A stretch of DNA of 64,000 nt from Clostridia bacterium (GTDB lineage Bacteria > Bacillota > Clostridia > Lachnospirales > Lachnospiraceae): NCBI GenBank assembly GCA_003249225.1, contig QKJQ01000033.1, positions 152,269-216,268 on the forward strand. Reading direction: 5' to 3'. The translations under genes and the position numbers were made by a program. Positions within the stretch are counted from its first letter, which is position 1. Every line of letters begins with the position of its first letter. Shown piece after piece: positions 35,213 through 43,843 of this stretch. The notes beneath the pieces were generated by a model, which was given only the letters and a program-made list of their open reading frames with translations, searched no databases and was not told the origin of the DNA.

Positions 35213-37702
35213 TTACTGATGTGTGGCTTCAAACGAACCCGACATAACGACTGCATTATAGGTCCCGTTCATTCCATATTCATCAATAATTCCCTTGAAT
35301 GTAAAACCTACATCCTGCCCTTCTGATGTAATGTTTATTTTAATATTGTTATCTTCAATTGTAACGGTACCATTCCAGATTTCTTCACTTACTTCTACAA
35401 ACTCCGTACTGGAGGACAGCTGCTGAACCTGAATACGAATGGTTCCGCCTTCTGTCTCGGGCGGGTAGATAACCATAATACAGTCGATCACCGTGCCTTC
35501 AATGGTCACTTCCTGAACATCTTCCATATTCTCACCAAAGATCTGTTCAAAGAAACTTACAAAAACCTGAACTATCATATTAACGATGTAATCAACGGCT
35601 CCGGCCTCTTCTATTGTATAATTCATATCCCAGGTTCCATACAATTCCGATACTTTTAAATCAGCTGACGCCTCAGCCAGTACCGTACCATCTTTTGTAC
35701 TGATAAGCTGTAAGGTAATCATATAATCGCCGGGTTCTTTATATACATGCGAAGTTTTTGCCTCCTTGCTTTCCTGCCAGTCGGTATTATCTCCAAAATC
35801 CCATTGAAATACCGTTCCAGAAGGTGCTCCGGAGCATTCCGCTTCAAACTCTGTCTCAATATCCTGAATGACCGTATAGGGTTGATCCTTGAATTCAAGA
35901 TCAACAATCTGGTCATAAATAACCTTTATACGTTTAAAATTATTATAGTATGTCTCTGCATTGTTATTATTTGTAAACTCTATCAGTGTATAGAAGCCAA
36001 AATGATTTACACCTTTTTCAAGTTCGAGGGTATATTCCTGATAACCATCTCCGCCAAGCAAGGAATAACCTTCTATACTTTTCACCGGACTTACTCCAGA
36101 AAACGGCATAACCCCAATATTAGAATATGGACCTTTGATCCGAAAGACTATCTTTCCTGCCAACGCAGCTGATACATCCGATGTGTCTTTTGTTGTCAGA
36201 TTGTATTCATCATTCGCCGGTTCCCAAGTTTTAACTCCTGTAACAGGATCAATACTTACTAGCTTTTCAATTGTACAGTTGTCAAATTTATCATTGCCTA
36301 TCGTTTTATCCAGTACCTGATTATAATAGCCTGCTATCATACTATAATCTATCATGGAGGATTTTGCATAATAGTACATTTCATCAAAGATTATCTCGCC
36401 TTCTTTTGTTATCTGTGTTGCATTCAGACCAGAATAGTACTTTGAAAAACTATTACTTCCCGATAAGGTAATGGTGCGATTTGCCATTCCTGGTTTATTG
36501 GGATCCGCCACATACATAACACCTTTATCAACCTTATAGACAACGATTGCATGCCCAACATTTGATGTCTTTCCTTCGGAATTCGTATAATCACCACGAA
36601 TCGAAAGATACTGTGGTTCTCCTGTCATCTGCATGGAAAACACAAAGCCGCAATAAGTATCATAGGCATCCATATTTGCTACGTATTTTAAAAATGTTCT
36701 GCTATAGGAATCAAATGCCATAACAGACTGAACCACCGAGGCGAAACGATATCCCAAAGAGTCATCCTGCTGAAAATCTATCGTTCCATATCCGTAATCG
36801 TTATTGTCATACCTTCCATAAAGCCTGCGTTCCCCAGCACCTTGATACTGTTCTGTAAAATACCACATCATAGTAACGGACTGACCGGCACAATGACCTC
36901 CGGGAGCTATTTCTGAACCATAATTGACGAACTGCCAGTCATCATAACCAGGGACAAAACCTGTATCAACCTCTAGACTCATAAGGGTTTCCCTGTCGGT
37001 GACTGCAACCATAATATCAGAAAAGTGACAGGTGACAAGAGTTATACTTTGATTTGTCAGTTCAGAGAACGGAATTCCTTCCAGTTCTCCTGTTTTTTTA
37101 TCGTAATAAAATCCCATGGCAAACTGATCATCTGTCTTTTCGATTGGAATTGTAACAGCCATAGGTTCATCTGCAAATTCATGACCGTTATCAATGGATA
37201 TTAATGGTGTAATCGGCTGAAAGCTGCTGACAAAGTTACTGTCTGTTATTTCCGTTGTTGTTATCGTAAATTCTTTTTCTTCCGAGTACGCATTCTCCGG
37301 CACTATTATAGAAAAACCGTTGATCGAACTGGTGGAATCATTGATAGTGATTGATCCGCCATCACTGTCGATTGTCGCGGTGATTTCACTTGTTTTAGCT
37401 CCGAGCTTCAAATTGCTGCTCTTTTTCGTTAGTAAAGTAATGGAGACAATTCCGACTATAATAAGAAAAAAAACTAGCAATGTTATCAGACATCCGTGTT
37501 TTTTCTTGCGTTTCACAGGTTGTCGTTTTGTAACAGACTGGTTCCATAATGAATAAGCATTATCAAATGTCAGCCAGCTTCCACCAGCAACAGCATATAG
37601 ATCGCCTTGAAAAAGCTGGTTCGATGAAGCCATTTGCAGCAACTGTTCTACTGAATATGGGCCATATTGCTGTTGATTGCGATAAATGTACCATTGTTCC
37701 AT
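35213..37702 (-). CDS. Membrane-anchored GYF_2/papain-like/PKD multidomain protein
   Basis: An 829-residue protein with unusual architecture. N-terminal cytoplasmic GYF_2 domain (about 3-48, WYIYRNQQQYGPYSVEQL), a basic stretch, one membrane helix (about 71-92), then a long outer part. The outer part has a beta domain (about 110-240), a papain/C39-like cysteine-peptidase region with Cys271 in GGHCAGQSV, His384 in GHAIVVYK and Asp400 in ADPNKPG, a PKD domain (about 605-690, FQWDFGDN) and a beta C-terminus. The triad spacing suits a peptidase, but activity is an inference. AAGGAGG leads to the ATG at 37700-37702. Substrate unknown; perhaps cell-wall or self-processing. Confidence 0.72.
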   Translation of the reverse strand: MEQWYIYRNQQQYGPYSVEQLLQMASSNQLFQGDLYAVAGGSWLTFDNAYSLWNQSVTKRQPVKRKKKHGCLITLLVFFLIIVGIVSITLLTKKSSNLKLGAKTSEITATIDSDGGSITINDSTSSINGFSIIVPENAYSEEKEFTITTTEITDSNFVSSFQPITPLISIDNGHEFADEPMAVTIPIEKTDDQFAMGFYYDKKTGELEGIPFSELTNQSITLVTCHFSDIMVAVTDRETLMSLEVDTGFVPGYDDWQFVNYGSEIAPGGHCAGQSVTMMWYFTEQYQGAGERRLYGRYDNNDYGYGTIDFQQDDSLGYRFASVVQSVMAFDSYSRTFLKYVANMDAYDTYCGFVFSMQMTGEPQYLSIRGDYTNSEGKTSNVGHAIVVYKVDKGVMYVADPNKPGMANRTITLSGSNSFSKYYSGLNATQITKEGEIIFDEMYYYAKSSMIDYSMIAGYYNQVLDKTIGNDKFDNCTIEKLVSIDPVTGVKTWEPANDEYNLTTKDTSDVSAALAGKIVFRIKGPYSNIGVMPFSGVSPVKSIEGYSLLGGDGYQEYTLELEKGVNHFGFYTLIEFTNNNNAETYYNNFKRIKVIYDQIVDLEFKDQPYTVIQDIETEFEAECSGAPSGTVFQWDFGDNTDWQESKEAKTSHVYKEPGDYMITLQLISTKDGTVLAEASADLKVSELYGTWDMNYTIEEAGAVDYIVNMIVQVFVSFFEQIFGENMEDVQEVTIEGTVIDCIMVIYPPETEGGTIRIQVQQLSSSTEFVEVSEEIWNGTVTIEDNNIKINITSEGQDVGFTFKGIIDEYGMNGTYNAVVMSGSFEATHQ

Positions 37703-37782
37703 AGTAGATATCCTCCTTTGTTTTGAAAACATCCATCATGAAGTATTGCAGTGAATCCGCTTATTTTAATTACTTTTCTTTA

Positions 37783-37810
37783 ATTTTATCACAATTACAT
37801 TAAATGTCCA
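37783..37810 (-). promoter_or_regulatory. Candidate promoter of the 35213-37702 operon
   Basis: Minus strand TGGACA (37805-37810), 16-base spacer, TAAAAT (37783-37788), about 80 bases upstream of the GYF_2 protein start. Confidence 0.45.
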
Positions 37811-37875
37811 TATATCTAACAAATGCGCAAGATTTTGTTTGTTTATCTCTTTTTTACCTTTGTTTCTTTACTATA

Positions 37876-38808
37876 TCAGACGCTTACAATTTCTGAAGAA
37901 AAGGAAATTTTATTTTTTCCCCTTCGTTTTGAATTATACATAGCCAGATCTGCTTCCCGCAGGATTTCCTCCGGACCGTTTGCATAATCAGGATAAGCCG
38001 ACGCACCAAAACTGGCTGTAACTATAAGTTCAACCTGATCAACACTGTATGGCTGAATAATCGAATTTTTTAATCCTTCCAGGTAGATCCGAAACTCTTC
38101 TTCTGTGCAGGTACGTTCACAGATCAATCCGATTTCATCACCGCCCAGCCTACCGATATAATCATAGACATTCAGTTTATTCACCAGTCGGTTTGTTAGT
38201 TCCCTAAGTACCAGATCACCTGTGTGATGACCCAATGTATCATTAATAGATTTGAAATTATCGATGTCAACAAATACAACAAATAACCTGGCTTTGTTCT
38301 TTTCACACCGAACCATTGCATCACGTAAGGTCTGCATGAACTTTCTCCGGCTCATGGCACCTGTCAGTTCGTCAAAATATGCCAGCTTTTCAACTTCAAG
38401 CTTCTGATCTTCGATCCGCTTCACACGGCTGCAGACTTTTCTTTTATAATTATAAATCAAAAGAACGATGAGAATGGTTGAAAAGTAAGACAGAATCCCT
38501 GGCAAGGGACTCAATTCCTGATGTATTAAACTGTATAAAGTAGCTGTAAGAAAACTCATGAAATTAACAAAAACCGCCAGTATGAATCCATGTTTACTCT
38601 CTTTTAGCACAAGTAAAATAGAAACCATTAACTGCAGCTGAGTTAAAATGCCGCGCAAGGTCTCATTAGAAAATAATCTTCCAAATAGTATGATTTCAGG
38701 TGTTTCGAAGGTAATCCAACGAATTGTTCCCAGAAGTGCAGCATAAATTGCAACAAGAGATACAAGAATTAATATTTCTTTTTTGTTTTCCTTATCTTTT
38801 TTTATCAT
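37876..38808 (-). CDS. Diguanylate cyclase with membrane N-terminus
   Basis: A 310-residue protein that probably makes cyclic di-GMP from two GTP. Five or six membrane helices in residues about 10-130 are followed by a short coiled coil and a GGDEF domain (about 140-305). The signature reads RLGGDEI (residues 222-226), with Phe replaced by Ile, still compatible with activity. The four residues normally RxxD five before the signature are NVYD, so product inhibition is not expected. Ligand and sensing part unknown. The c-di-GMP-I riboswitch upstream suggests messenger-controlled expression. Confidence 0.87.
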   Translation of the reverse strand: MIKKDKENKKEILILVSLVAIYAALLGTIRWITFETPEIILFGRLFSNETLRGILTQLQLMVSILLVLKESKHGFILAVFVNFMSFLTATLYSLIHQELSPLPGILSYFSTILIVLLIYNYKRKVCSRVKRIEDQKLEVEKLAYFDELTGAMSRRKFMQTLRDAMVRCEKNKARLFVVFVDIDNFKSINDTLGHHTGDLVLRELTNRLVNKLNVYDYIGRLGGDEIGLICERTCTEEEFRIYLEGLKNSIIQPYSVDQVELIVTASFGASAYPDYANGPEEILREADLAMYNSKRRGKNKISFSSEIVSV

Positions 38809-38859
38809 CTTAATAATTCACCTGCTACAACAAAAGATAAAGCATACACTGTCCGCAAT

Positions 38860-38892
38860 ACAAAAAAAGTATTGCAACAGCTGCAATACTTT
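38860..38892 (-). terminator. Riboswitch expression platform terminator
   Basis: Stem AGTATTGCA/TGCAATACT (38868-38890) with a five-base loop, followed by seven U residues on the minus strand, about 50 bases before the diguanylate cyclase start. It begins directly after the last helix of the c-di-GMP aptamer. Confidence 0.85.
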
Positions 38893-38966
38893 CCGGTGCA
38901 ACTGGCTGCCATTTTAAAGGCCCTTTAGCTTTGCGACACAGACTTTCGTCTGCTTTGCCATTTTTG
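38893..38966 (-). promoter_or_regulatory. c-di-GMP-I (GEMM) riboswitch aptamer
   Basis: Minus-strand leader with the GEMM-I blocks in order: AAUGGCAAAGC, hairpin CAGAC-GAAA-GUCUG with the GNRA tetraloop, UCGCAAAGCUAAAGGGCCU (tetraloop receptor and binding pocket), AAAAUGGCAGCCAG, then GUUGCACCG. This is the c-di-GMP class I pattern. A U-tract terminator follows at once, implying transcription control of the diguanylate cyclase by its own product. A plausible -10 box (TAGAAT) lies upstream near 38980-39000. Confidence 0.88.
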
Positions 38967-39068
38967 ATTTCAACTATGTATTCTATCATAAACTTCACAA
39001 TAACACAATACATTAAATATGTATTTTTATGCTATATAATAGTATTAATGTCTTCATTTACCATTAAT

Positions 39069-40694
39069 TTAACATTCCTCCACGCATGCTCTTACACAGT
39101 TTCTACCTTCATCTTTTGCCTGATATAAAGTTTTGTCTACTTTATCCAGTATGTTTTCTTTTGTGTCACCGATTTGAAATCCTGCGACGCCAAAACTTGC
39201 CGTAATTGTGCCAACATCACGAAAGCAGAGTGATGAAAGGGTTGACTTTAGTTCTTCTGCCAAAAGTACAGCTTTTTGTATAGGGGTTTCGGGCAGTAAA
39301 AGCATGAACTCTTCTCCCCCCCATCTTGCTACCATATCAATCTTACGTATTCTGTTTCTTAGGATTTCTGTTGTAAATTCCTTTAGCACCTTATCTCCGG
39401 TTGAATGTCCGTAGGTATCATTTACTTTCTTGAAATGATCTAAATCGATCATGATCAGTGAAAATGGATGACTTCCACGGTAAACACGCTCAATCTCTTC
39501 TTCCAGTTTTTTTTCAAAAAATCTTCTATTATATATACCTGTCAGTGCATCTGTCGTCGAAAGGTTAAACAGCTCTGTTTCAATCATTTTATATTTTGTA
39601 ATGTTAGTAGCATAATAAAGGTAAATATCTTCTCCAAGTGGAATCCACCAGGTATCCCATACCATACCATCCTGTTCGATTTCATCATTAATCGATTCCG
39701 TTCGTAGCTCTTTCCCATGGCGGTAAAGAAAACTTTTTTCAAGATCTACGCTTTCATCCCAACAAAAATCACCTATTTTTTTATTGAACATCTTTTCCGC
39801 TGTAACATTCTGTGCGATGATCAGGAAACTTCTTGAAACGAGCCAGGCCGGATGTGGTATACCCCGGAGCATCATATAGAGACGTTCTTCTTTTACTTTC
39901 TGTTCTTCTTCAAGCTGATATCGTATTGTATAATCCTCGACCAGAAGTAATGTACCCGTAATTTCACCGTTCAAAAGCAATGGTTTGATAAGTATGCGAA
40001 ACTCTAGGTCTTTACCGCTGCTGGTATGAAACGGACGAATAAGGGTACATTCATTTGAGCTGGTAACACAAGCATGAATTTTCTCTTCCAAATCCTGAAT
40101 TTTAATTACATCATTTTTATATAAGTTCATTTCATCCGCAGGAAAATCGGATGCGATTTCAAATATCTCATACATCCGTTGATTCATATATTCTATATCA
40201 CCCTCGTTATTACAACTTATAATACCAAGCGGTGAGTGTTCTGCAAGCAGTTCATACTGCTTTTTACCTGTGTCTATTCGTAAAAATGCATTCTTTAATG
40301 CAGTAAGATCATGAAGAATCAGGAAAATATGTGGCTCCTGATCAATTAAAACAGGCGCTGCTGATACAACTAAGACCCGGTCTCTGTCATTATCAATGGA
40401 CAGTTTGATCTCATCAAGTACAACCGGCAAGTTTATCGTACTTTTATCGGGAATGTTCTCCCACATCCTTTCAAGCTCCGCTATGATTCCTGTATTCTGC
40501 ATAAGATCTGTAATTGATTTTCCAAGCGTCTCCTGCGAATTCACATGAAATATTCTGCAGGCATTATGATTCATTAACTTAATGCATAAGCTCCGGTCAC
40601 ATACAATGACCGACTCCTGCAGTAAATTAATAAATACCTCCAGTTCAATCCTGCTTTTTGCAAAATCGATGGTTAAATCCCCGTCTTTACCCAT
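39069..40694 (-). CDS. PAS-GGDEF diguanylate cyclase
   Basis: A 541-residue soluble signalling protein. N-terminal PAS domains (about 20-130 and 145-255, EHSPLGIISCNNEGDIEYMN), a third PAS-like stretch (about 260-370), and a GGDEF domain (about 375-541). The active site is RWGGEEF (residues 459-463) and an RxxD inhibition site (RKID) lies five residues before it, so product feedback is expected. No membrane helices, hence a cytoplasmic sensor; the PAS ligand is not evident. Adjacent to the membrane cyclase but likely transcribed separately, because the riboswitch leader lies between. Confidence 0.9.
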   Translation of the reverse strand: MGKDGDLTIDFAKSRIELEVFINLLQESVIVCDRSLCIKLMNHNACRIFHVNSQETLGKSITDLMQNTGIIAELERMWENIPDKSTINLPVVLDEIKLSIDNDRDRVLVVSAAPVLIDQEPHIFLILHDLTALKNAFLRIDTGKKQYELLAEHSPLGIISCNNEGDIEYMNQRMYEIFEIASDFPADEMNLYKNDVIKIQDLEEKIHACVTSSNECTLIRPFHTSSGKDLEFRILIKPLLLNGEITGTLLLVEDYTIRYQLEEEQKVKEERLYMMLRGIPHPAWLVSRSFLIIAQNVTAEKMFNKKIGDFCWDESVDLEKSFLYRHGKELRTESINDEIEQDGMVWDTWWIPLGEDIYLYYATNITKYKMIETELFNLSTTDALTGIYNRRFFEKKLEEEIERVYRGSHPFSLIMIDLDHFKKVNDTYGHSTGDKVLKEFTTEILRNRIRKIDMVARWGGEEFMLLLPETPIQKAVLLAEELKSTLSSLCFRDVGTITASFGVAGFQIGDTKENILDKVDKTLYQAKDEGRNCVRACVEEC

Positions 40695-40714
40695 ACATAT
40701 CAGTCCTTCCCATG

Positions 40715-40789
40715 TTTCTCAATCATGCTTCTCTATCCTATTTCTCAATCATGATTCTAAATCCTATTTCTCAATTATGTTTTCCCATT
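40715..40789. repeat. Three tandem 26-bp repeats
   Basis: TTTCTCAATCATG-like units start at 40715, 40741 and 40767, a strict 26-base period, the third shortened. They lie between the GNAT gene and the PAS-GGDEF start, so they may carry regulator sites. No spacer sequences, so this is not a CRISPR array. Confidence 0.8.
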
Positions 40790-40798
40790 TATTTTACG

Positions 40799-41611
40799 TT
40801 ATTTTTTGAAATGGAGTCCGTTCAATGTGCCAATCTTTTTAAATCCTACATTTTTATAACATAGGTTGGCTGCCTCATTATCAGAATCGGTATAAAGAAT
40901 GCATGCTTTTCCTTTTTGCTGCATGCGGCGCATTATTTCGTAAAGAAGTATGGAGGCATATCCGTGACCCCGAAAACCCGGTATGGTATATACCCCTTCC
41001 AGACGCGCTGTTTTTTCATCCTCGTATCCAATGCAGGCAATTGTAATCAGCTTTTGAGCCGGGTCGATCCATAGATAAGTATTCCTTCTCTGAATACTTG
41101 CTCTTACTGCTTCTTCTATATCAGCAGCACTTCTGTTATATTCATTCAGATTTTTGACCTCATCAAGTCTGTGTTTAACGATTACAGCAATATCTTTTTC
41201 CTCTGCCAGTCTTAGAAAGCCATCTTTTTTTAAAGGCTGAACCGGGGTGTCGCAAAGATAAACATTTAATTCTTTGTACAGCAGAACATATAAATCCAAT
41301 TTTTCTTTGGATAGAGCAATCAGTTCTTTTCCAATCAGTGCATTTACCACAATTTTTATATCCGGAAAGGAAGATAATTGTTCCAGAACAATTTGCAGCA
41401 GACGTTCCATATCATCTTGTTCACACATAGTACTGATCCATAACCACATTGGCTCGTTCATGCCCTCATGGAATAAAAGATAATTCAAGCCATCTGTATA
41501 TACCTTTGCACGACGCGTGTAAACATCTTTATATAAAAAGTGAAACAGCAATTGATCCTCCTGGTTCAACAGCTTGTTCAATAATGCCATATCTGGTTTC
41601 ATTTTATCCAT
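40799..41611 (-). CDS. GNAT family N-acetyltransferase
   Basis: A 270-residue protein whose C-terminal half is a GNAT fold. The acetyl-CoA pyrophosphate loop is PGFRGHGYASILL (about residues 216-228), preceded by strand TARLEGVYTI and followed by DNEAANLCYKNVGFKKIG. The N-terminal half (about 1-120) is helical and unique. The substrate cannot be told. Start ATG at 41609-41611 with a weak purine leader. It lies between two c-di-GMP enzymes, but nothing ties it to them. Confidence 0.82.
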   Translation of the reverse strand: MDKMKPDMALLNKLLNQEDQLLFHFLYKDVYTRRAKVYTDGLNYLLFHEGMNEPMWLWISTMCEQDDMERLLQIVLEQLSSFPDIKIVVNALIGKELIALSKEKLDLYVLLYKELNVYLCDTPVQPLKKDGFLRLAEEKDIAVIVKHRLDEVKNLNEYNRSAADIEEAVRASIQRRNTYLWIDPAQKLITIACIGYEDEKTARLEGVYTIPGFRGHGYASILLYEIMRRMQQKGKACILYTDSDNEAANLCYKNVGFKKIGTLNGLHFKK

Positions 41612-41641
41612 GTTCTATCACTTTCGTTATATGATATAGTT

Positions 41642-43696
41642 TCATTTATTCTCTTTACTTATAATCTTCAGGAAGATCTGTACAATCTCCGGATCAAACT
41701 GCATTCCACTGTTCCTGTTGATTTCTTCAATTGCCTCTTCATGGCTTATACCTTTCCGATAGATTCTGTCTTCCGTCATGGCATCATATGAATCAACAAG
41801 ATTAATAATTCTTGCAATTAATGGTATATCTTCACCTTTTAATCCTCTTGGGTATCCTTCCCCATCCCAGCGTTCATGATGAGCATAGATGTAATCTGCT
41901 ATGGATGCCAGTTCCCCTGACGATTTTGCGATTCTGTACCCGATTTCCGGATGCGTTTTCATAACTTCCCATTCTTCATCCGTTAATTTTGTAGCTTTTT
42001 CCAATATTCTTTCATCAATACCGATCTTACCAATGTCATGTAATTTAGCAGCAAGTTCGAGTTCATCGATCTGTGTACTCGAAAGTTTCATAACCATCCC
42101 TATTTTCTTTGACATCTCGACCAGTCTTATGGCGTGAGCCTCTGTTTCCTGGCTTTTTTCATAAAGAACACGCTGCATTGATATCAGAATTGAATTATGA
42201 ATGCTTTTTTCTTCGAGAACTTTCTTTTTGTACATTGCATTCTCTGCAATCTTTAGGGTAAGTTCCAACGGTTCCCCATTCTGTTCATGTATTGCAAATC
42301 CCAAGGATACACTGAAATAAAGAATATCATCTTTAATTCCTTTGTTAACTTCATTACAGCTCTCATTGATTGTGTATATAATCTCTTCTGCTTTTTTTTC
42401 ATCCGTCTTTGTAAGGATAATAATAAACTCATCCCCGCCTGCTCGTGCTATGATTGCATCCTTTGGACAGCTCTCTTTGAAAATGCGGGCTGCCTTCTTT
42501 AAAAATGAATCTCCTTCTTCATACCCAAGCGCATCATTGATCATTTTCAACCCGTTCAAATCAGCATAAATAATTGCGATAGGAAGGTTTTCCTTATTGT
42601 TAAGTTCTGCAAATCTATTTTCTATAAAAGTACGGTTGAATAACTTGGTCAGTTTATCTCTCTCATATAAGAATTTAATTCGTTCTTCTTTGATCTTACG
42701 TTCCGTAATATCATGAAAATTAACTAGTATACCGCTTATGTATTCATTGTTAATCTGATTAACGGCCATGTATTCAATGTATTTGACCTCCCCATTGGTT
42801 CCATGTGCTTTAACTTCTTCGTGAAGTACATCAATCCTGCCACTCAAAAGATCCTCAAGTCTCTGTCGGACATTTCCTTTCTCCTCTTGATAAATAAAAT
42901 CGAACACACTTAATGACACAGCGTCTTCAGCAGAAATACCATTGATTTTTATGATATTAGGACTGCAGTACCTGAATTTTCCATCCTTGTCAAGTATAGC
43001 AATTACATCATCAATATTCGCTATCATGGCTCGATAGGTTATCTCGCTGTCTGCAAGTTTCTTCTTTGATTCTTCAAGGCGCTGGTACTGTTCGAACATC
43101 CCCTTATACATCAGGTGAATCAGAATAAGTGACATAAATCCACAGAACTGCGTTGTAGCCATATTGATGTACCAGGCAGATCCATATTTACTGATCTCAA
43201 AACCTTCCAGCGCATTAATCTGTAAAAAAATCGTAAGTACGGCAAAAATAACCAGATTAATAATAAAGAATACAATTGTCTGCTTTTCTTTAAATACAGT
43301 ACCTACAAATACCATGGCCAAAACGATACAGGTCACTCCGGCACCAAATGGTCCCGTGAATAACAAAAGCAATATACTGACACCATAAAAAGTATAGACA
43401 ACGATTATTTTCCTGATATCAATGCTTAGTTTTTTTCTTGTCATAAAAAATAACAAAAGCAGAAAAATAATTATCTCAAAGATCCCATGTATATATTTAT
43501 TCTGACTAAAGAACATGAACGCACCATAAAAGAATAATGGTCCGCCCAAAAATATCATAACAGTTGATATTGCTGAGTATACATTATTCTTCCAGTATAT
43601 GATCTGATCCTGATTTTTATTCATTTTACACTCGTCTTCAGTCAGATATACGCGGTTCAGACGGTTAAAGAATTCCGAGAAAACGTACTTTTTCAT
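41642..43696 (-). CDS. Membrane PAS-GGDEF-HD-GYP c-di-GMP enzyme
   Basis: A 684-residue protein that both makes and degrades c-di-GMP by motif content. Six membrane helices (about 25-205), a PAS domain (about 225-340, ISGILVNFHDITERK), a GGDEF domain with intact GGDEF at about 420-424 (no RxxD site), and an HD-GYP phosphodiesterase domain with HDIGKIG at about 553 and HHERWDGEGYPRG at about 606-618. Combined GGDEF and HD-GYP domains are common in clostridia; which activity dominates is uncertain. The ATG at 43694-43696 has GGAGG upstream. Confidence 0.92.
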   Translation of the reverse strand: MKKYVFSEFFNRLNRVYLTEDECKMNKNQDQIIYWKNNVYSAISTVMIFLGGPLFFYGAFMFFSQNKYIHGIFEIIIFLLLLFFMTRKKLSIDIRKIIVVYTFYGVSILLLLFTGPFGAGVTCIVLAMVFVGTVFKEKQTIVFFIINLVIFAVLTIFLQINALEGFEISKYGSAWYINMATTQFCGFMSLILIHLMYKGMFEQYQRLEESKKKLADSEITYRAMIANIDDVIAILDKDGKFRYCSPNIIKINGISAEDAVSLSVFDFIYQEEKGNVRQRLEDLLSGRIDVLHEEVKAHGTNGEVKYIEYMAVNQINNEYISGILVNFHDITERKIKEERIKFLYERDKLTKLFNRTFIENRFAELNNKENLPIAIIYADLNGLKMINDALGYEEGDSFLKKAARIFKESCPKDAIIARAGGDEFIIILTKTDEKKAEEIIYTINESCNEVNKGIKDDILYFSVSLGFAIHEQNGEPLELTLKIAENAMYKKKVLEEKSIHNSILISMQRVLYEKSQETEAHAIRLVEMSKKIGMVMKLSSTQIDELELAAKLHDIGKIGIDERILEKATKLTDEEWEVMKTHPEIGYRIAKSSGELASIADYIYAHHERWDGEGYPRGLKGEDIPLIARIINLVDSYDAMTEDRIYRKGISHEEAIEEINRNSGMQFDPEIVQIFLKIISKENK

Positions 43697-43727
43697 GATG
43701 TATCCTCCACGAAGTGCATTTCTCAAT

Positions 43728-43773
43728 CAGTAAGTGTCTATCAAAAGTAATTGATTGTGTAATAGACTTACTG
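43728..43773. promoter_or_regulatory. Inverted repeat in the GGDEF/HD-GYP leader
   Basis: Arms CAGTAAGTGTCTAT (43728-43741) and ATAGACTTACTG (43762-43773) pair over 12 bp with a two-base bulge, 32 bases upstream of the start codon. No T run follows, so regulation or RNA structure is more likely than termination. Confidence 0.6.
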
Positions 43774-43843
43774 ATATTGTAACTCATTTCGTGTATTATT
43801 GCAACCCGGATTCGTCTTCGTGACGCATTCTTCACGTTTTATG

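Noticed and set aside
40715..40789. CRISPR array
   Set aside because: Only three contiguous units, no spacers and no cas genes in the window.
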